From assembly GCA_027382625.1 (NCBI GenBank), contig JAJKFJ010020752.1, positions 62,001 to 126,000 on the forward strand: a stretch of 64,000 nucleotides of DNA, written 5' to 3'. The notes beneath the pieces were generated by a model, which was given only the letters and a program-made list of their open reading frames with translations, was not told the DNA's origin and ran no database searches. Positions 41,041 through 49,162 of this stretch are shown one piece after another. Position 1 is the stretch's first letter. Each line of letters begins with the position of its first letter. Source of the stretch: Tetmemena sp. SeJ-2015. Lineage: Eukaryota; Ciliophora; Spirotrichea; Sporadotrichida; Oxytrichidae. Both the position numbers and the translations under genes were made by a program.

Positions 41041-41496
41041 ATGCAACTGACCCGTCTGACGGTCGAGGAGACCGCCCAGACCCAGCTTTCCCGCGCGCTG
41101 GCCCAGGGCTGGCGCGTGATGGTGCGCGCGGCCGACCCTGCGCGGCTGGAACAGTTGGACGATGCGCTGTGGATGACCCCGCCAAACGGCTTTCTGCCGC
41201 ATGGCCGCGAAGGCGGCCCGCAGGACGGCGATCAGCCCGTCCTTCTTGGTGCGGGCGCGCCCGTCAACGGCGCTCGGGCCGTGTGCCTGTTGGGGGCGAT
41301 GACGGTCGATCTGGCGGAAGCCGCCCGGATGGAACGGACCTGGCTTCTGTTCGAAGGGTCGGACCCGGCGCAATTGGCTTCGGCACGCGGCCAGTGGAAG
41401 GCGGTGACCGAGGCTGGGTTGACCGCGCAATACCATTCCGACGAAAGCGGAAAATGGGAGCTGAAAGCCCAGAAGGCGGGCGCTGCGCCGGGTTAA
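41041..41496 (+). CDS. holC: DNA polymerase III subunit chi
   Basis: Intact 151-codon gene. MQLTRLTVEETAQTQLSRALAQGWRVMVRAADPARLEQLDDALWMTP is the HolC N-terminal pattern (short strand, then helix, then W-R-V), followed by GFLPHGREGGPQDGDQPVLLGAG, where HolC proteins have the F-x-P-H motif, and TWLLFEGSDPAQLASARGQWKAVTEAGLTAQYHSDESGKWELK. Chi links the clamp loader to SSB. It is 31 bases after pepA and convergent with the protease gene, four bases away. Confidence 0.92.
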   Translation: MQLTRLTVEETAQTQLSRALAQGWRVMVRAADPARLEQLDDALWMTPPNGFLPHGREGGPQDGDQPVLLGAGAPVNGARAVCLLGAMTVDLAEAARMERTWLLFEGSDPAQLASARGQWKAVTEAGLTAQYHSDESGKWELKAQKAGAAPG

Positions 41497-41500
41497 GGGC

Positions 41501-42056
41501 CTATCCCCGCAGCACCATCTTGTCGCCGTCGATCTCGATGCGGAAACTGGCGCAGGTAATCCATGCCCAGAAGCGAGCCGTCCATCTCGCCGTATTCACA
41601 TGGGCCGGGAAGTTCTGGTTCTCGAACGGCCCCAGTTCGACCGTGTCCAGCGCCACCCGCGCCGTGCGCACCAGCCATTCGCGGTCGAGGCCTGCCCATA
41701 TAGACAGATCGCCGGGATTGATGCCGACGCGCCGGGCATCGGGCTTGCGAAGGACCATGTTGGTGGCCCCGTATCGGGGCCCGGAACTCGACCTTCTGGC
41801 CCTTCACCACAAGTGTTGCATAAAATGCCGCGCGCGGGCGCGGGCAGGTCAGCTCGCCCTTGGCGCTGACCATCTGGCTGGGGATCACCGCCTGGCGGAT
41901 ATCGCCCCACATGCCATAGCCGCCAGACGCCCAGGAATCAGCCCCAAAGGGCATCAGCCGCAGGATGCAGCGCCGGCGCGGTATTCCGCCGCCGGCACCG
42001 ATCACCGCCGCCAGAAGCACGCCCAGATAGACCAACCGCCCGTAATCGCCGTCCAA
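41501..42056 (-). CDS. Retropepsin-like aspartic protease, TIGR02281 family (frameshifted)
   Basis: MDGDYGRLVYLGVLLAAVIG gives an N-terminal membrane anchor; YGMWGDIRQAVIPSQMVSAKGELT follows. The protease core is recognisable: FYATLVVKGQKVEF, a damaged D-T-G-A-T active site (GATACGGGGCCACC, about 41768-41781, split by an indel), NMVLRKPDARRVGINPGDLSIWAGL, WLVRTARVALDTVELGPFENQNFPAHV and GSLLGMDYLRQFRIEIDGDKMVLRG, where SLLGM(D/S)(F/Y)L is the second family hallmark. Members are membrane-anchored, single-domain, presumably dimeric proteases in the periplasm; substrates are unknown. At least five indels. Confidence 0.82.
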
Positions 42057-42092
42057 ACCCGCACTCCCGCCTTTTCAGCCGATATGGGGGCG

Positions 42093-42125
42093 CTTGCCTG
42101 CGCCGCAAAGGGGGGCGCAGGCGAG
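42093..42125 (-). terminator. Hairpin downstream of marC
   Basis: Nine perfect base pairs (GCCTGCGCC with GGCGCAGGC), extendable by three pairs including a wobble, and a 9-base loop, located 6 bases after the marC stop and before the protease gene. No U-run. Confidence 0.5.
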
Positions 42126-42130
42126 GGGCC

Positions 42131-42752
42131 TCACCCGACCAGCCCGGTCTGCCTGACGCCGTCGATGACGAATTGCACCGACAGCGCGGCGAGCAGCATC
42201 CCCAGCAGGCGGGTGATCACGATGGTTCCGGTGCGGCCCATGATCCGCTCGATCGGGGGCGAGGCGAGCAGGAAGGCCCAAGTCACCACCATCATCACCA
42301 GCATCAGACCGATCACGACGGCCGCCCCGGTCCAGGCCGCACCGCCCATGGATTCGGCCTGCCCGACCAGAAGGATCATCGTGGCGATGGCGCCCGGCCC
42401 GGCGATCAGCGGTGTGGCGAGGGGAAAGACCGAAGGGTCGTGGTCCGGCTCCGCCGCCTGGCCCTCGCGCCGCTGGGTGCGGCGTTCGAACAGCATGTCG
42501 AGCGCGGTCAGGAACAGCAGGATGCCGCCCGCGATGCGGAAGGCCGACATGGAGATGCCGATGAAACCCAGGATCGCCTCGCGAACAGCCGAACAAATCC
42601 AGCGCCGCCGCGATCCCGGCAGGGCGGCGCGCCATGGCACCGCTTCATCCACAGCCACGGGTCAGGGCGATGAACAAGGGCACCAGCCCCGGCGGGTCGA
42701 TCACCACGAAGAGGGTGGCGAAGGCGGTGATCAGGAAGGCAGTTTCCGGCAT
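42131..42752 (-). CDS. MarC family integral membrane protein (frameshifted)
   Basis: Six-segment membrane protein of the UPF0056/MarC family. From ATG 42752: MPETAFLITAFATLFVVIDPPGLVPLFIALT, the family N-terminus with its VIDPPGLVP motif. An indel near 42590-42660 shifts the frame; then ILGFIGISMSAFRIAGGILLFLTALDMLFERR, FPLATPLIAGPGAIATMILL (the PLA-P-L-x-x-GPG signature) and the C-terminus RTGTIVITRLLGMLLAALSVQFVIDGVRQTGLVG. The name comes from multiple antibiotic resistance, but the family's transport role is unproven. Confidence 0.9.
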
Positions 42753-42820
42753 GAGGGAAGCCTAGCGAGGCCCGGGCGGGCTGACCAGAAGTCTCTTGCG
42801 TTCGCCGGTTCTTTTCGCCG

Positions 42821-44662
42821 TCACCCAGCCCCCTCCAGCGCCTCCTGCGCCGAAAGCCACAGCGCCTCGGCCTTGTCGAGACCCTGCATCACTTCGGCAT
42901 ATTTGCGGTTCCAGGTTTCAAGCTCGCCCGCGCGGGCGTTTTCGTAAAGCTCGGGGTCGGCGAGTTTTTTCGCCAGCTTGTCGCGCATGTCGTTCAGCTT
43001 GCCCAGCCGGTCCTCGCAGCGCCGCACTTCGGCGCGCAGGGCCAGAACCTCGTCGCGGCTGGCTTTCTTGGGTTTTTCAACCGGCTTCGTCGCGGGCTTG
43101 GCCTCTTCGTCCGAGGTAAGCAGCAGCTTGCGATAGCTTTCCAGATCGTCTGCATAGGGCGTGACTGCGCCGCCCTTGACCAGCCAGAGACGGTCGGCCA
43201 CGAGGCTGAGAAGGTGCATGTCATGGCTGACGAGGACGACCGCGCCGGAATATTCGGTCAGGGCTTCGACCAGCGCCTCGCGGCTTTCCATGTCGAGGTG
43301 GTTGGTCGGTTCATCGAGGATCAACAGGTGCGGGGCGTCGATGGTGGCCAGCAGCAGCGACAGGCGCGCCTTTTGCCCGCCCGACAGGCGACCGACCACG
43401 GTTTCGGCCTGATCCGCCATGAGGCCGAACCCCGCCAGCCTTGCGCGCAGGCGGGCCGGGGCCTCGTCCGGGCGCAGACGGCGGACATGCTGGATCGGCG
43501 TTTCGTCGATGTGGAGTTCGTCGACCTGATGCTGGGCGAAATAGCCGATGCGCAGCTTGCCCGCCCGGTGCAGCTTTCCCGCCTCGGCCTGCAACTTGCC
43601 TGCCAGCAGCTTGACAGGTCGACTTGCCCTCGCCATTGCGGCCCAGAAGCGCGATGCGGTCATCCTGATCGACCGCAGGACAGACGCCGCAGGATCGGCG
43701 GGCCGCCATAACCCGACGAAACGCCATCCAGGGTCAGGATCGGCGGCGACAGTTCTTCCGGCTCGGGGAATGAGAATTTCGCCAGCGCCGCCTCTTGCGA
43801 GTGGTGGCGAAAGACAGCTTCTCGATCATCTTGATGCGGGACTGGGCCTGACGGGCCTTCGTTGCCTTGGCGCGGAAACGGTCGACACGAAACTTTGCAG
43901 ATGGCGCGGCGCGCTTCGTGCGGCGGTTTTCGGCCTCGGCCGCAGCCAGACGCGCGGCGCGGGTTTCCGCGAAGGTGTCATAGGGGCCGGAGTAAAGCGT
44001 CAGCTGCGGTCCTCGAGATGCAGGATCGCATTGACGGCACGGTTCAGAAGGCCGCGGTCATGGCTGATGATCAGAACGGTGTGGGGGTATTTTGCCAGAT
44101 AGCTTTCAAGCCACAGGGCGCCTTCCAGATCGAGATAGTTGGTCGGCTCGTCCAGCAGCAGGTAATCGGGCTGCGAGAACAGCACGCCCGCCAAGGCAAC
44201 CCGCATCCGCCAGCCGCCCGAGAAAGCGGAGCAGGGCATAAGCTGCTTTTCCGACTCGAAGCCAAGGCCGCGCAGGATCGAGGCCGCGCGCGCCTCGCCC
44301 GACCAGGCGTCGATATCGGTCAGCCTGGCCTGCACCTCGGCGATGCGATGGGGGTCTGTGGCGGTCTCCGCCTCGGCCATCAGCGACGCGCGTTCGGTAT
44401 CGGCGGCCAGCACCGTGTCGATCAGCGAGACTTCGGAAGACGGCACTTCCTGCGCCACGCCGCCGATGCGGGCGCGGGCGGGAATGGTGATCGCGCCGCC
44501 TTCCAGCGACAGCTCGCCCCGGATCAGCCGGAACAGCGTGGTCTTGCCGGTGCCGTTGCGGCCGACGATGCCGACCTTGTGGCCGGTGGGGATCGTGGCC
44601 GAAGCGCCCTGCATCAGCGGGCGGCCTTCGACCGAATAGGTGATGTCATCAATGCGGAGCAT
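42821..44662 (-). CDS. ABC-F family ATPase (Uup/YheS type) (frameshifted)
   Basis: Two ABC domains and no membrane segments, as in ribosome-associated ABC-F translation factors. Domain 1 (44662-44000): MLRIDDITYSVEGRPL, Walker A GRNGTGKTTLF, signature FSGGWRMRVALA and Walker B YLLLDEPTNYLDL. A linker with indels near 43990-43700 follows. Domain 2 starts with DRIALLGRNGEGKST (split frame), then KLRIGYFAQHQVDELH, signature RLSGGQKARLSLLLA, Walker B LLILDEPTNHLDMES and VSHDMHLLSLVADRLWLV. The C-terminal 100 residues are charged and coiled-coil-like (ALRAEVRRCEDRLGKLNDMRDKLAKKL), as in Uup/YheS. The exact subfamily is unsettled. Confidence 0.92.
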
Positions 44663-44721
44663 GGGCGAAGGCCATGCCGCAGCGCCGCAGCAAGGTCAAT
44701 CGACCGGACGGCCCCCGGACG

Positions 44722-44738
44722 TCATCCTGGCAAAAATA
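44722..44738 (-). repeat. Intergenic element (copy 2, minus strand) matching 17706-17722
   Basis: Read on the minus strand it gives TATTTTTGCCAGGATGA, one T longer than the copy after iolE. It lies between the ABC-F start and ndk, close to a CCGGGGG run as in copy 1. Confidence 0.5.
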
Positions 44739-44868
44739 CGCTGGGAACAGGCCGGATCTGACCGGGACGGGGCCGGAGCCCCATCTTTTCATCTTTGCCT
44801 TGCCGTGCTAGCAGCCGCGCCGGAACACATGGCCCGGGACGGGCCCCGAACGGAAAATGGAGAGGCTC

Positions 44869-45288
44869 ATGGCCATCGAACGCACGCTGTCGATCATCAA
44901 ACCCGACGCGACCAAGCGCAACCTGACCGGCAAGATCAACGCCAAGTTCGAGGAAGCCGGTCTGCGGATCGTCGCGCAAAAGCGCATCCACCTGACCCCC
45001 AAGCAGGCGGGCCAGTTCTACGCCGAGCATAAAGAGCGCGGCTTTTACGGCGAGCTGTGCGAGTTCATGGCGTCCGAGCCGGTCGTGGTGCAGGTTCTGG
45101 AAGGCGAAGGCGCCATCCTGAAGAACCGCGAAGTGATGGGTGCCACCAATCCGGCGAACGCTGCCGAAGGCACGATCCGCAAGGAATTCGCCCTGTCCAA
45201 GGCGAGAACTCGGTCCATGTTCGGACAGCGAAGCCTCGGCCGCGCGCGAGTAGCCTTCTTCTTCTCTGGCCTCGAACTGGTCGGCTGA
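44869..45288 (+). CDS. ndk: Nucleoside diphosphate kinase (one frameshift at the active site)
   Basis: Transfers phosphate among (d)NTPs via a phospho-histidine. [67 protein letters not shown] is standard Ndk. [19 protein letters not shown] follows; the active-site block N-S-V-H-G-S-D-S lies in the neighbouring frame at about 45206-45232 (an inserted/deleted base turns it into [10 protein letters not shown]), and the proper frame returns for [12 protein letters not shown]. Two compensating indels about 30 bases apart thus mask the catalytic histidine. Start at 44869 rather than 44857 from homology. Followed by a strong terminator. Confidence 0.95.
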   Translation: MAIERTLSIIKPDATKRNLTGKINAKFEEAGLRIVAQKRIHLTPKQAGQFYAEHKERGFYGELCEFMASEPVVVQVLEGEGAILKNREVMGATNPANAAEGTIRKEFALSKARTRSMFGQRSLGRARVAFFFSGLELVG

Positions 45289-45364
45289 ACCGGCCTGTGC
45301 GCAGGGCGCGCGAAAGTCCTCGAGGAAAACTGCTTCTAGCGCCGCTCCACCCCGCCAAAGAACG

Positions 45365-45398
45365 AAAGGGCCGCCTCGAGATCTCGAGCGGCCCTTTT
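45365..45398 (+). terminator. Rho-independent terminator after ndk
   Basis: A long stem AAAGGGCCGC-CTCGAG / CTCGAG-CGGCCCTTTT with one bulged base, ending in TTTT, and A-rich on the other side, so it could work in both directions. Confidence 0.75.
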
Positions 45399-45417
45399 CC
45401 GTTGATCGGGATAGTCC

Positions 45418-45676
45418 GTCCTTGATCGCGTCGAACCGCGCCGGCAGGGGCCCTTTTCTCATCGCCCTTGCAATCGTTCCAGGGTCGGCCCTGCAAGCCC
45501 ATGACAAGCACATAATAACCGATGAAATGCGGTGCCGAGCCCGCTTTCAACAGCGCCCGATAGGCCGCGTCGGGACCAAGTGCCCGCACTTCCTCGGCCG
45601 TGGTGATCCCGGCGCGGGCAAAGGCCGCCTCGCTGGCCGGGCCAAGATTGGGGATCGAAGAGATGGGGGTGGCCAT
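45418..45676 (-). CDS. TfoX C-terminal domain protein (end uncertain)
   Basis: MATPISSIPNLGPASEAAFARAGITTAEEVRALGPDAAYRALLKAG and HFIGYYVLVMGLQGRPWNDCKGDEK are the TfoX_C (helix-hairpin-helix-like) pattern: I-x-N-L-G-P, then A-G-I-x-T-x-x-x-L, and G-R-x-W-N-x. In E. coli TfoX/Sxy an N-terminal domain precedes and regulates competence; here only the C-terminal domain is encoded, about 85 residues, as is common in Alphaproteobacteria. After GDEK an indel shifts to PARFDAIKDGL; the real stop is lost, so the end near 45418 is approximate. Confidence 0.75.
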
Positions 45677-45690
45677 GGCAGGGTCCGCAA

Positions 45691-45724
45691 AACAAAGCGG
45701 GGCCAGCCTATGGGCTGACCCCGC
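45691..45724 (-). terminator. Rho-independent terminator of the minus-strand gene ending at 45760
   Basis: On the minus strand GCGGGGTCAGCC and GGCTGGCCCCGC pair (12 bp with one G-T wobble) around a 4-base loop and are followed by TTTGTTTT. Its direction supports a minus-strand gene upstream. Confidence 0.75.
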
Positions 45725-45759
45725 GTTTCGGCAAGGCAGTGTCTGTCAGGTCAGGGCGA

Positions 45760-46320
45760 TCAGATCGAGGCCCAGTCCTTGAAGATCGGCTGGCCACCCT
45801 GCTTGGGCGGCGTCGCGCCGGATTGGCTGGGCTGCTGCGGGGGCGTTGGGCGCGCCTGTTGCTGCTGACTGGGAATGGCCTTTGGGCCATTTTCTCTTCC
45901 GTGACGGCGCCTTTGGCGCGATTTTTGCCTGTCCTTTCATTGACCGCATGTTGGCATCGGCAGTCGGGAAAGGGCCCAATGGGCACAGTTCACATTGCAA
46001 AAAAGTCCGTTTTACACGAATTCCCTGGGGGGCCGATTGCCCCTGGATCAGCCGTCGCGCTGGGGAAAAGGATACCGGGGTTCCAAAAAGTTTTTCCACC
46101 TCGTCAGGGGGTCGGCAGGGCCTTGGGGCCGGGAAAACCCCCGAGCTTTTCGGGTTCGGGGGAAAACTCGCGCTGGCCTTGGCAAGGGGGCGCAGTTCAT
46201 GTGGGGGAAGGGAAAAGGGGGTGCCCAGGGTCTCCTCGGCTTTCCTATTTCTTCTTGCATATGTGGAGAGCAGGCCCCGGAATGGAAAGGGCCCGCCAGG
46301 GGGAGCCCTGGGGAAGAAAA
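45760..46320 (-). CDS. Unrecognised protein with Gln/Pro-rich C-terminus (strongly corrupted)
   Basis: The end is readable: ADANMRSMNERTGKNRAKGAVTEEKMAQRPFPVSSNQQQQARPTPPQQPSQSGATPPKQGGQPIFKDWASI in two frames, the last stretch being a clean Q/P-rich tail to the TGA at 45760. A terminator follows in the right orientation. Upstream (45960-46320) the minus strand still suggests coding (VEKLF, RRLIQGQSA, LLSTYARRNRKAEE), but homopolymer errors make the frame unreadable and the start is unknown. I cannot assign a family. It is divergent from the copA-like gene. Confidence 0.4.
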
Positions 46321-46479
46321 CCCATGACAGCCCCCGAAAAAGTTCAGAAACAGCCATCTTCGTTTGCGGTGAGCTGCGCCTTTCGTCGCCCCAAGCCCCG
46401 GGCCCTTTTCCGAAAGCCCAGGAAAGCAAGGGTGGGGTGGTTTTGACGCGCGCCCCGCGGGGGCAGGCCGGGCGGGGAA

Positions 46480-48439
46480 AAGACCCCGGGGGGTGGGGGT
46501 TGCGGTGGGGGGGACCTCCCGGTCCTGCCGGGGGGGTCGACGGGTGCTGCGCGCCGATCCCCGCGTGGCCTCGGCCACCCCAAATTTGGCGCGGGCCCCG
46601 GGCGCAGGTACGTTTGGGAACCGGCAGATCCGGCCCGGCTGGCGGCGGCGGTCACACGGGCCGGTTTCGCGGCGCAGCCCCTGGCCCGGGGCCCGCCCCC
46701 CGATCCCGGCCCAGGAAAGCCATCTCTGGCAAAGGGGGCGCTGGCCCGCCTGCTGGCCGCGCCGGGTTTTGTGGCCGAGTGGGCGGTCATCTGTATCCGC
46801 CCTTCCCTCATGGGTTTATGGCCGATCGGCAGCCCGCTTTTGGTGATGGAAATTCCCCCGGCGACGGGGTGGCGCTTTCGGGGGCCGGGGCAGGTTTCTT
46901 CCCCCAAGGGCATTTTTCCCCCCTGCGCCGGCGCGCCTGACATGAATTTCGCTGGTCGCCATGGGGCCCCTGCGGCCTGGACTTTTTTTTCGTGGCCCTT
47001 TTGTCCCCGCCCCACCCCAACGTCGGCGCGTCTTTTTGAGGCGGGGGGGTGATCGTGGCCTGATCCTTCTGGGCCGCGCATGGGGGCGCGGCGCGCGGCC
47101 AGGCGGGGCGGCGATTGCCCGGGCTGGCCGGGTGCAACCGCGCAGCGCACCGGAAGACGGCCAGGGAACCCTGGGGGCCCTTTATGCCGGGGGGCGCTGC
47201 CCCGGCATCCGCCTTCCAGGGGGTTCGGCATCGGGCCCTGATGAACCCAGGGCGGGGAGCCGCTTCCCGCCGCGGCGGGGCCCGGGGGGGGGCACGATCA
47301 ACGGGGCGGGGGCGCTGGTTGCCCAAGTGACGGCGGTTGGGGCGGCCACGGTTCTGGCCCGGTCACCGCGTTGTGGCGGCGGGGATAAAATCCCGGGTTA
47401 GGCGGGTCGCCCGGGTGCCCTGTGGTTTGTTGGGTTTGTCATGGCGATTGCCGGCTGTCGGTCGCGATCTGGCTGGGGCCCAGGCGATGTCCCCCGGGCG
47501 GGGTCGCGGGCTGTCGGCTGATCATCGCTGCCCCTCGCCTGGGGCTGGCGACCCCCGGTCTCGTCTGGTCGGCCCCGGGGGCGGGGGCCGAACGGGCTGC
47601 TGTTCCGGGCGCGAGGCTTGCAGCGGCTGGATCGGTCAAGCGCATGGGGTTTGACAGCCGGGAAGCTGCCCGGGGGCATCCGGCAGTGACGGGCATCCGG
47701 CCGGATGGGTGCTGCGATGGCGGGCGGCGGAGGCGGGCCCCTTGGCTGCGGCGGTGGCGGCACATCCACCCCGGCCCGCGAGGGGGTTTTCCCCGGGACG
47801 CCCGGTGGGCCAGGGCCAGGTCGGGGGTGAAATACCATGGCGCGGCAGCAAACCCTTATGCCGGGGCGTTGGAGGGGCGCGGGCGGGGAAAGCGTTCTTT
47901 CGTGGCCGCGACGGGGGGGTGCAGGGTGATACTGGGCCGCCCGGCTGCGCCCCACCGCCCCCCGGGGGTCGCCGCGCTGCGCGAGATGGGCGTGGCCCCC
48001 CGCGATCCCGTCGGGGCCCCGCCGGCGGCCGCGCAGGCGGTGGGGGCCTTGGGGGGGGGGGAACCGGGGGGAAGCCCGACGAAGCTCCCCGCTTCCGGCC
48101 CCAACCCTTTGTGGGCTTTTCTTTCCCCCCGGGCCCCGGGGCCCGAGGGGGACGCCCCCTGGGCCCGGGCAGGGTATTTGGATGAGGCGGGGGATGTGGG
48201 GGTGATGCCGGGACCGCTGGGGGTGCCCCCCCTGAGTCTGTCGCGCGCGTGCTGCGCAACATCGGCCCGAACCTCGCCGGGCCTTGGGTACAAAAGCTGC
48301 TTATCCCGGGCGCCGCCGGGGCGCTGGTGCCCCTTTTGGGGGACCGCAGCTTCGCCTTGGGGGGGGCGGCGCATGGGCTGTCTTTTCCCTCATGGGCCCG
48401 GCCCAAAGCGCTCGCCTGCTTTCTGCGCCCCCTCCCTGA
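46480..48439 (+). pseudogene. copA: Copper-translocating P-type ATPase, CopA type (recognisable only in pieces; sequence corrupted)
   Basis: No frame is open for long, but blocks of CopA appear in order on the plus strand: the heavy-metal-associated domain end (SCRGGRRVLRADPRVASAT, then ADPARLAAAVTRAGFAAQPLA); first membrane region (VAEWAVICIRPSLMG; MNFAGRHGAPAAWTF for MNSLVALGTAAAW); actuator (GTINGAGALVAQVTAVGAATVLAR, 47299-47360); the CPC region as IIAxPxxLGLATP (47521-47553); the phosphorylation site after VKRMGFD (47653-47670); LREMGVAPxxxxGxPPAAAQAVGAL; DAP of GDGxNDAP (about 48151); and LSLSRAxxRNIGxNLAWAL to the stop at 48439. G and C homopolymers are strikingly inflated. Coded as pseudogene only because the sequence is unusable; sequence error is the likelier cause. 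Confidence 0.7.
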
Positions 48440-48452
48440 CCCCCGACCCGAT

Positions 48453-48883
48453 TCAGGCCACTTCGGAGCGCCCCACCCCGACATTGCCGCCCCCAAGTCG
48501 GCAATCGTCATTCGGTCAAGCCGGTCGTAGAAGGCATCCAGCGCCTCGTCCAGCAGGCAGGACAGCCGGCAATTGCCCGAGAGGGGGCAAGTGTTGTGAT
48601 CCGTCGAGAAACACTCGGCGAAGGGCAAGACGCGCTCGAAGGCGCGGAAGACCTCGCCGACGGTGATCTTCGCGGCGGGCCGGCCCAGCATCAGCCCGCC
48701 CGAACGCCCCCGGATGGTGCGGAGGAACTTTTTCTGCGCCAGCAGGTGAATCACCTGGGCGAGATGGTTTTCCGAAGCGTCATAGATGCCCGCGATCTCG
48801 GTGCGGCGCACAATTCTGCCATCGTTGACGGCGCAGAACATCAGGGTCTTCATCGCAAGGCTGGTGCGGGTGGTCATGCGCAT
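48453..48883 (-). CDS. nsrR: Rrf2 family regulator, NsrR-like iron-sulfur nitric oxide sensor (frameshift at C-terminus)
   Basis: MRMTTRTSLAMKTLMFCAV, then VRRTEIAGIYDASENHLAQVIHLLAQKKFLRTIRGRSGGLMLGRPAAKITVGEVFRAFE is the Rrf2 winged helix with wing. Cysteines at residues 91, 99 and 105 (CFSTDHNTC-PLSGNC) have the same spacing (C-x7-C-x5-C) as the Fe-S ligands of Bacillus NsrR; a fourth Cys is at 109. The final residues shift frame: IADLGAAMSG continues to RSEVA and a TGA at 48453. It is convergent with the copA-like gene. An FNR-type box lies 59 bases upstream. NsrR normally represses NO-detoxification genes, none of which adjoin. Confidence 0.82.
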
Positions 48884-48941
48884 CCGGGTCTTCTCCCTTG
48901 GCTGAGTTGCCTTTCATTGCCAGATCGGCGCGGCGCGCGAC

Positions 48942-48955
48942 TTGATGTGGATCAG
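48942..48955. promoter_or_regulatory. FNR/FnrL-type box TTGAT-N4-ATCAG
   Basis: Nine of ten positions match the FnrL consensus TTGAT-N4-ATCAA. It lies 59 bases before the NsrR-like start codon and 208 bases before glgP, in an AT-richer gap. Oxygen-dependent control of the regulator gene is suggested. Confidence 0.55.
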
Positions 48956-49019
48956 ATGTCGCCTTTTTTCCGCAGTGCGGAACAACCTGATCTAAAACCC
49001 GCACAAGGCGGTGGACAGC

Positions 49020-49043
49020 AGCAATGTTTGCGGTAACATTGCT
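49020..49043. promoter_or_regulatory. 24-bp palindrome of LacI/GntR operator type upstream of glgP
   Basis: Perfect 9-base arms AGCAATGTT and AACATTGCT with 6 bases between. The core on the minus strand, ATGTTACCGCAAACAT, differs at two positions from the E. coli GntR operator ATGTTACCGGTAACAT and has the central CG of LacI-family sites. It lies 119 bases before the glgP start. Confidence 0.6.
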
Positions 49044-49162
49044 CGGCAGTTGAGCGTTTGTTCGCTTCCGGCGGGGATCATGCTGCAAGGCAGCAATGGT
49101 CCTTGACCCCGGAAGAGACAGGCGTAGGCTTTTCGGCATCCGACTTAGCGACAGGGCCCCAA

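Noticed and set aside
46048..47326. Several minus-strand ORFs of 170-295 codons in the homopolymer-rich segment
   Set aside because: Pro/Gly/Arg-rich shadows; the plus strand carries collinear CopA blocks instead.
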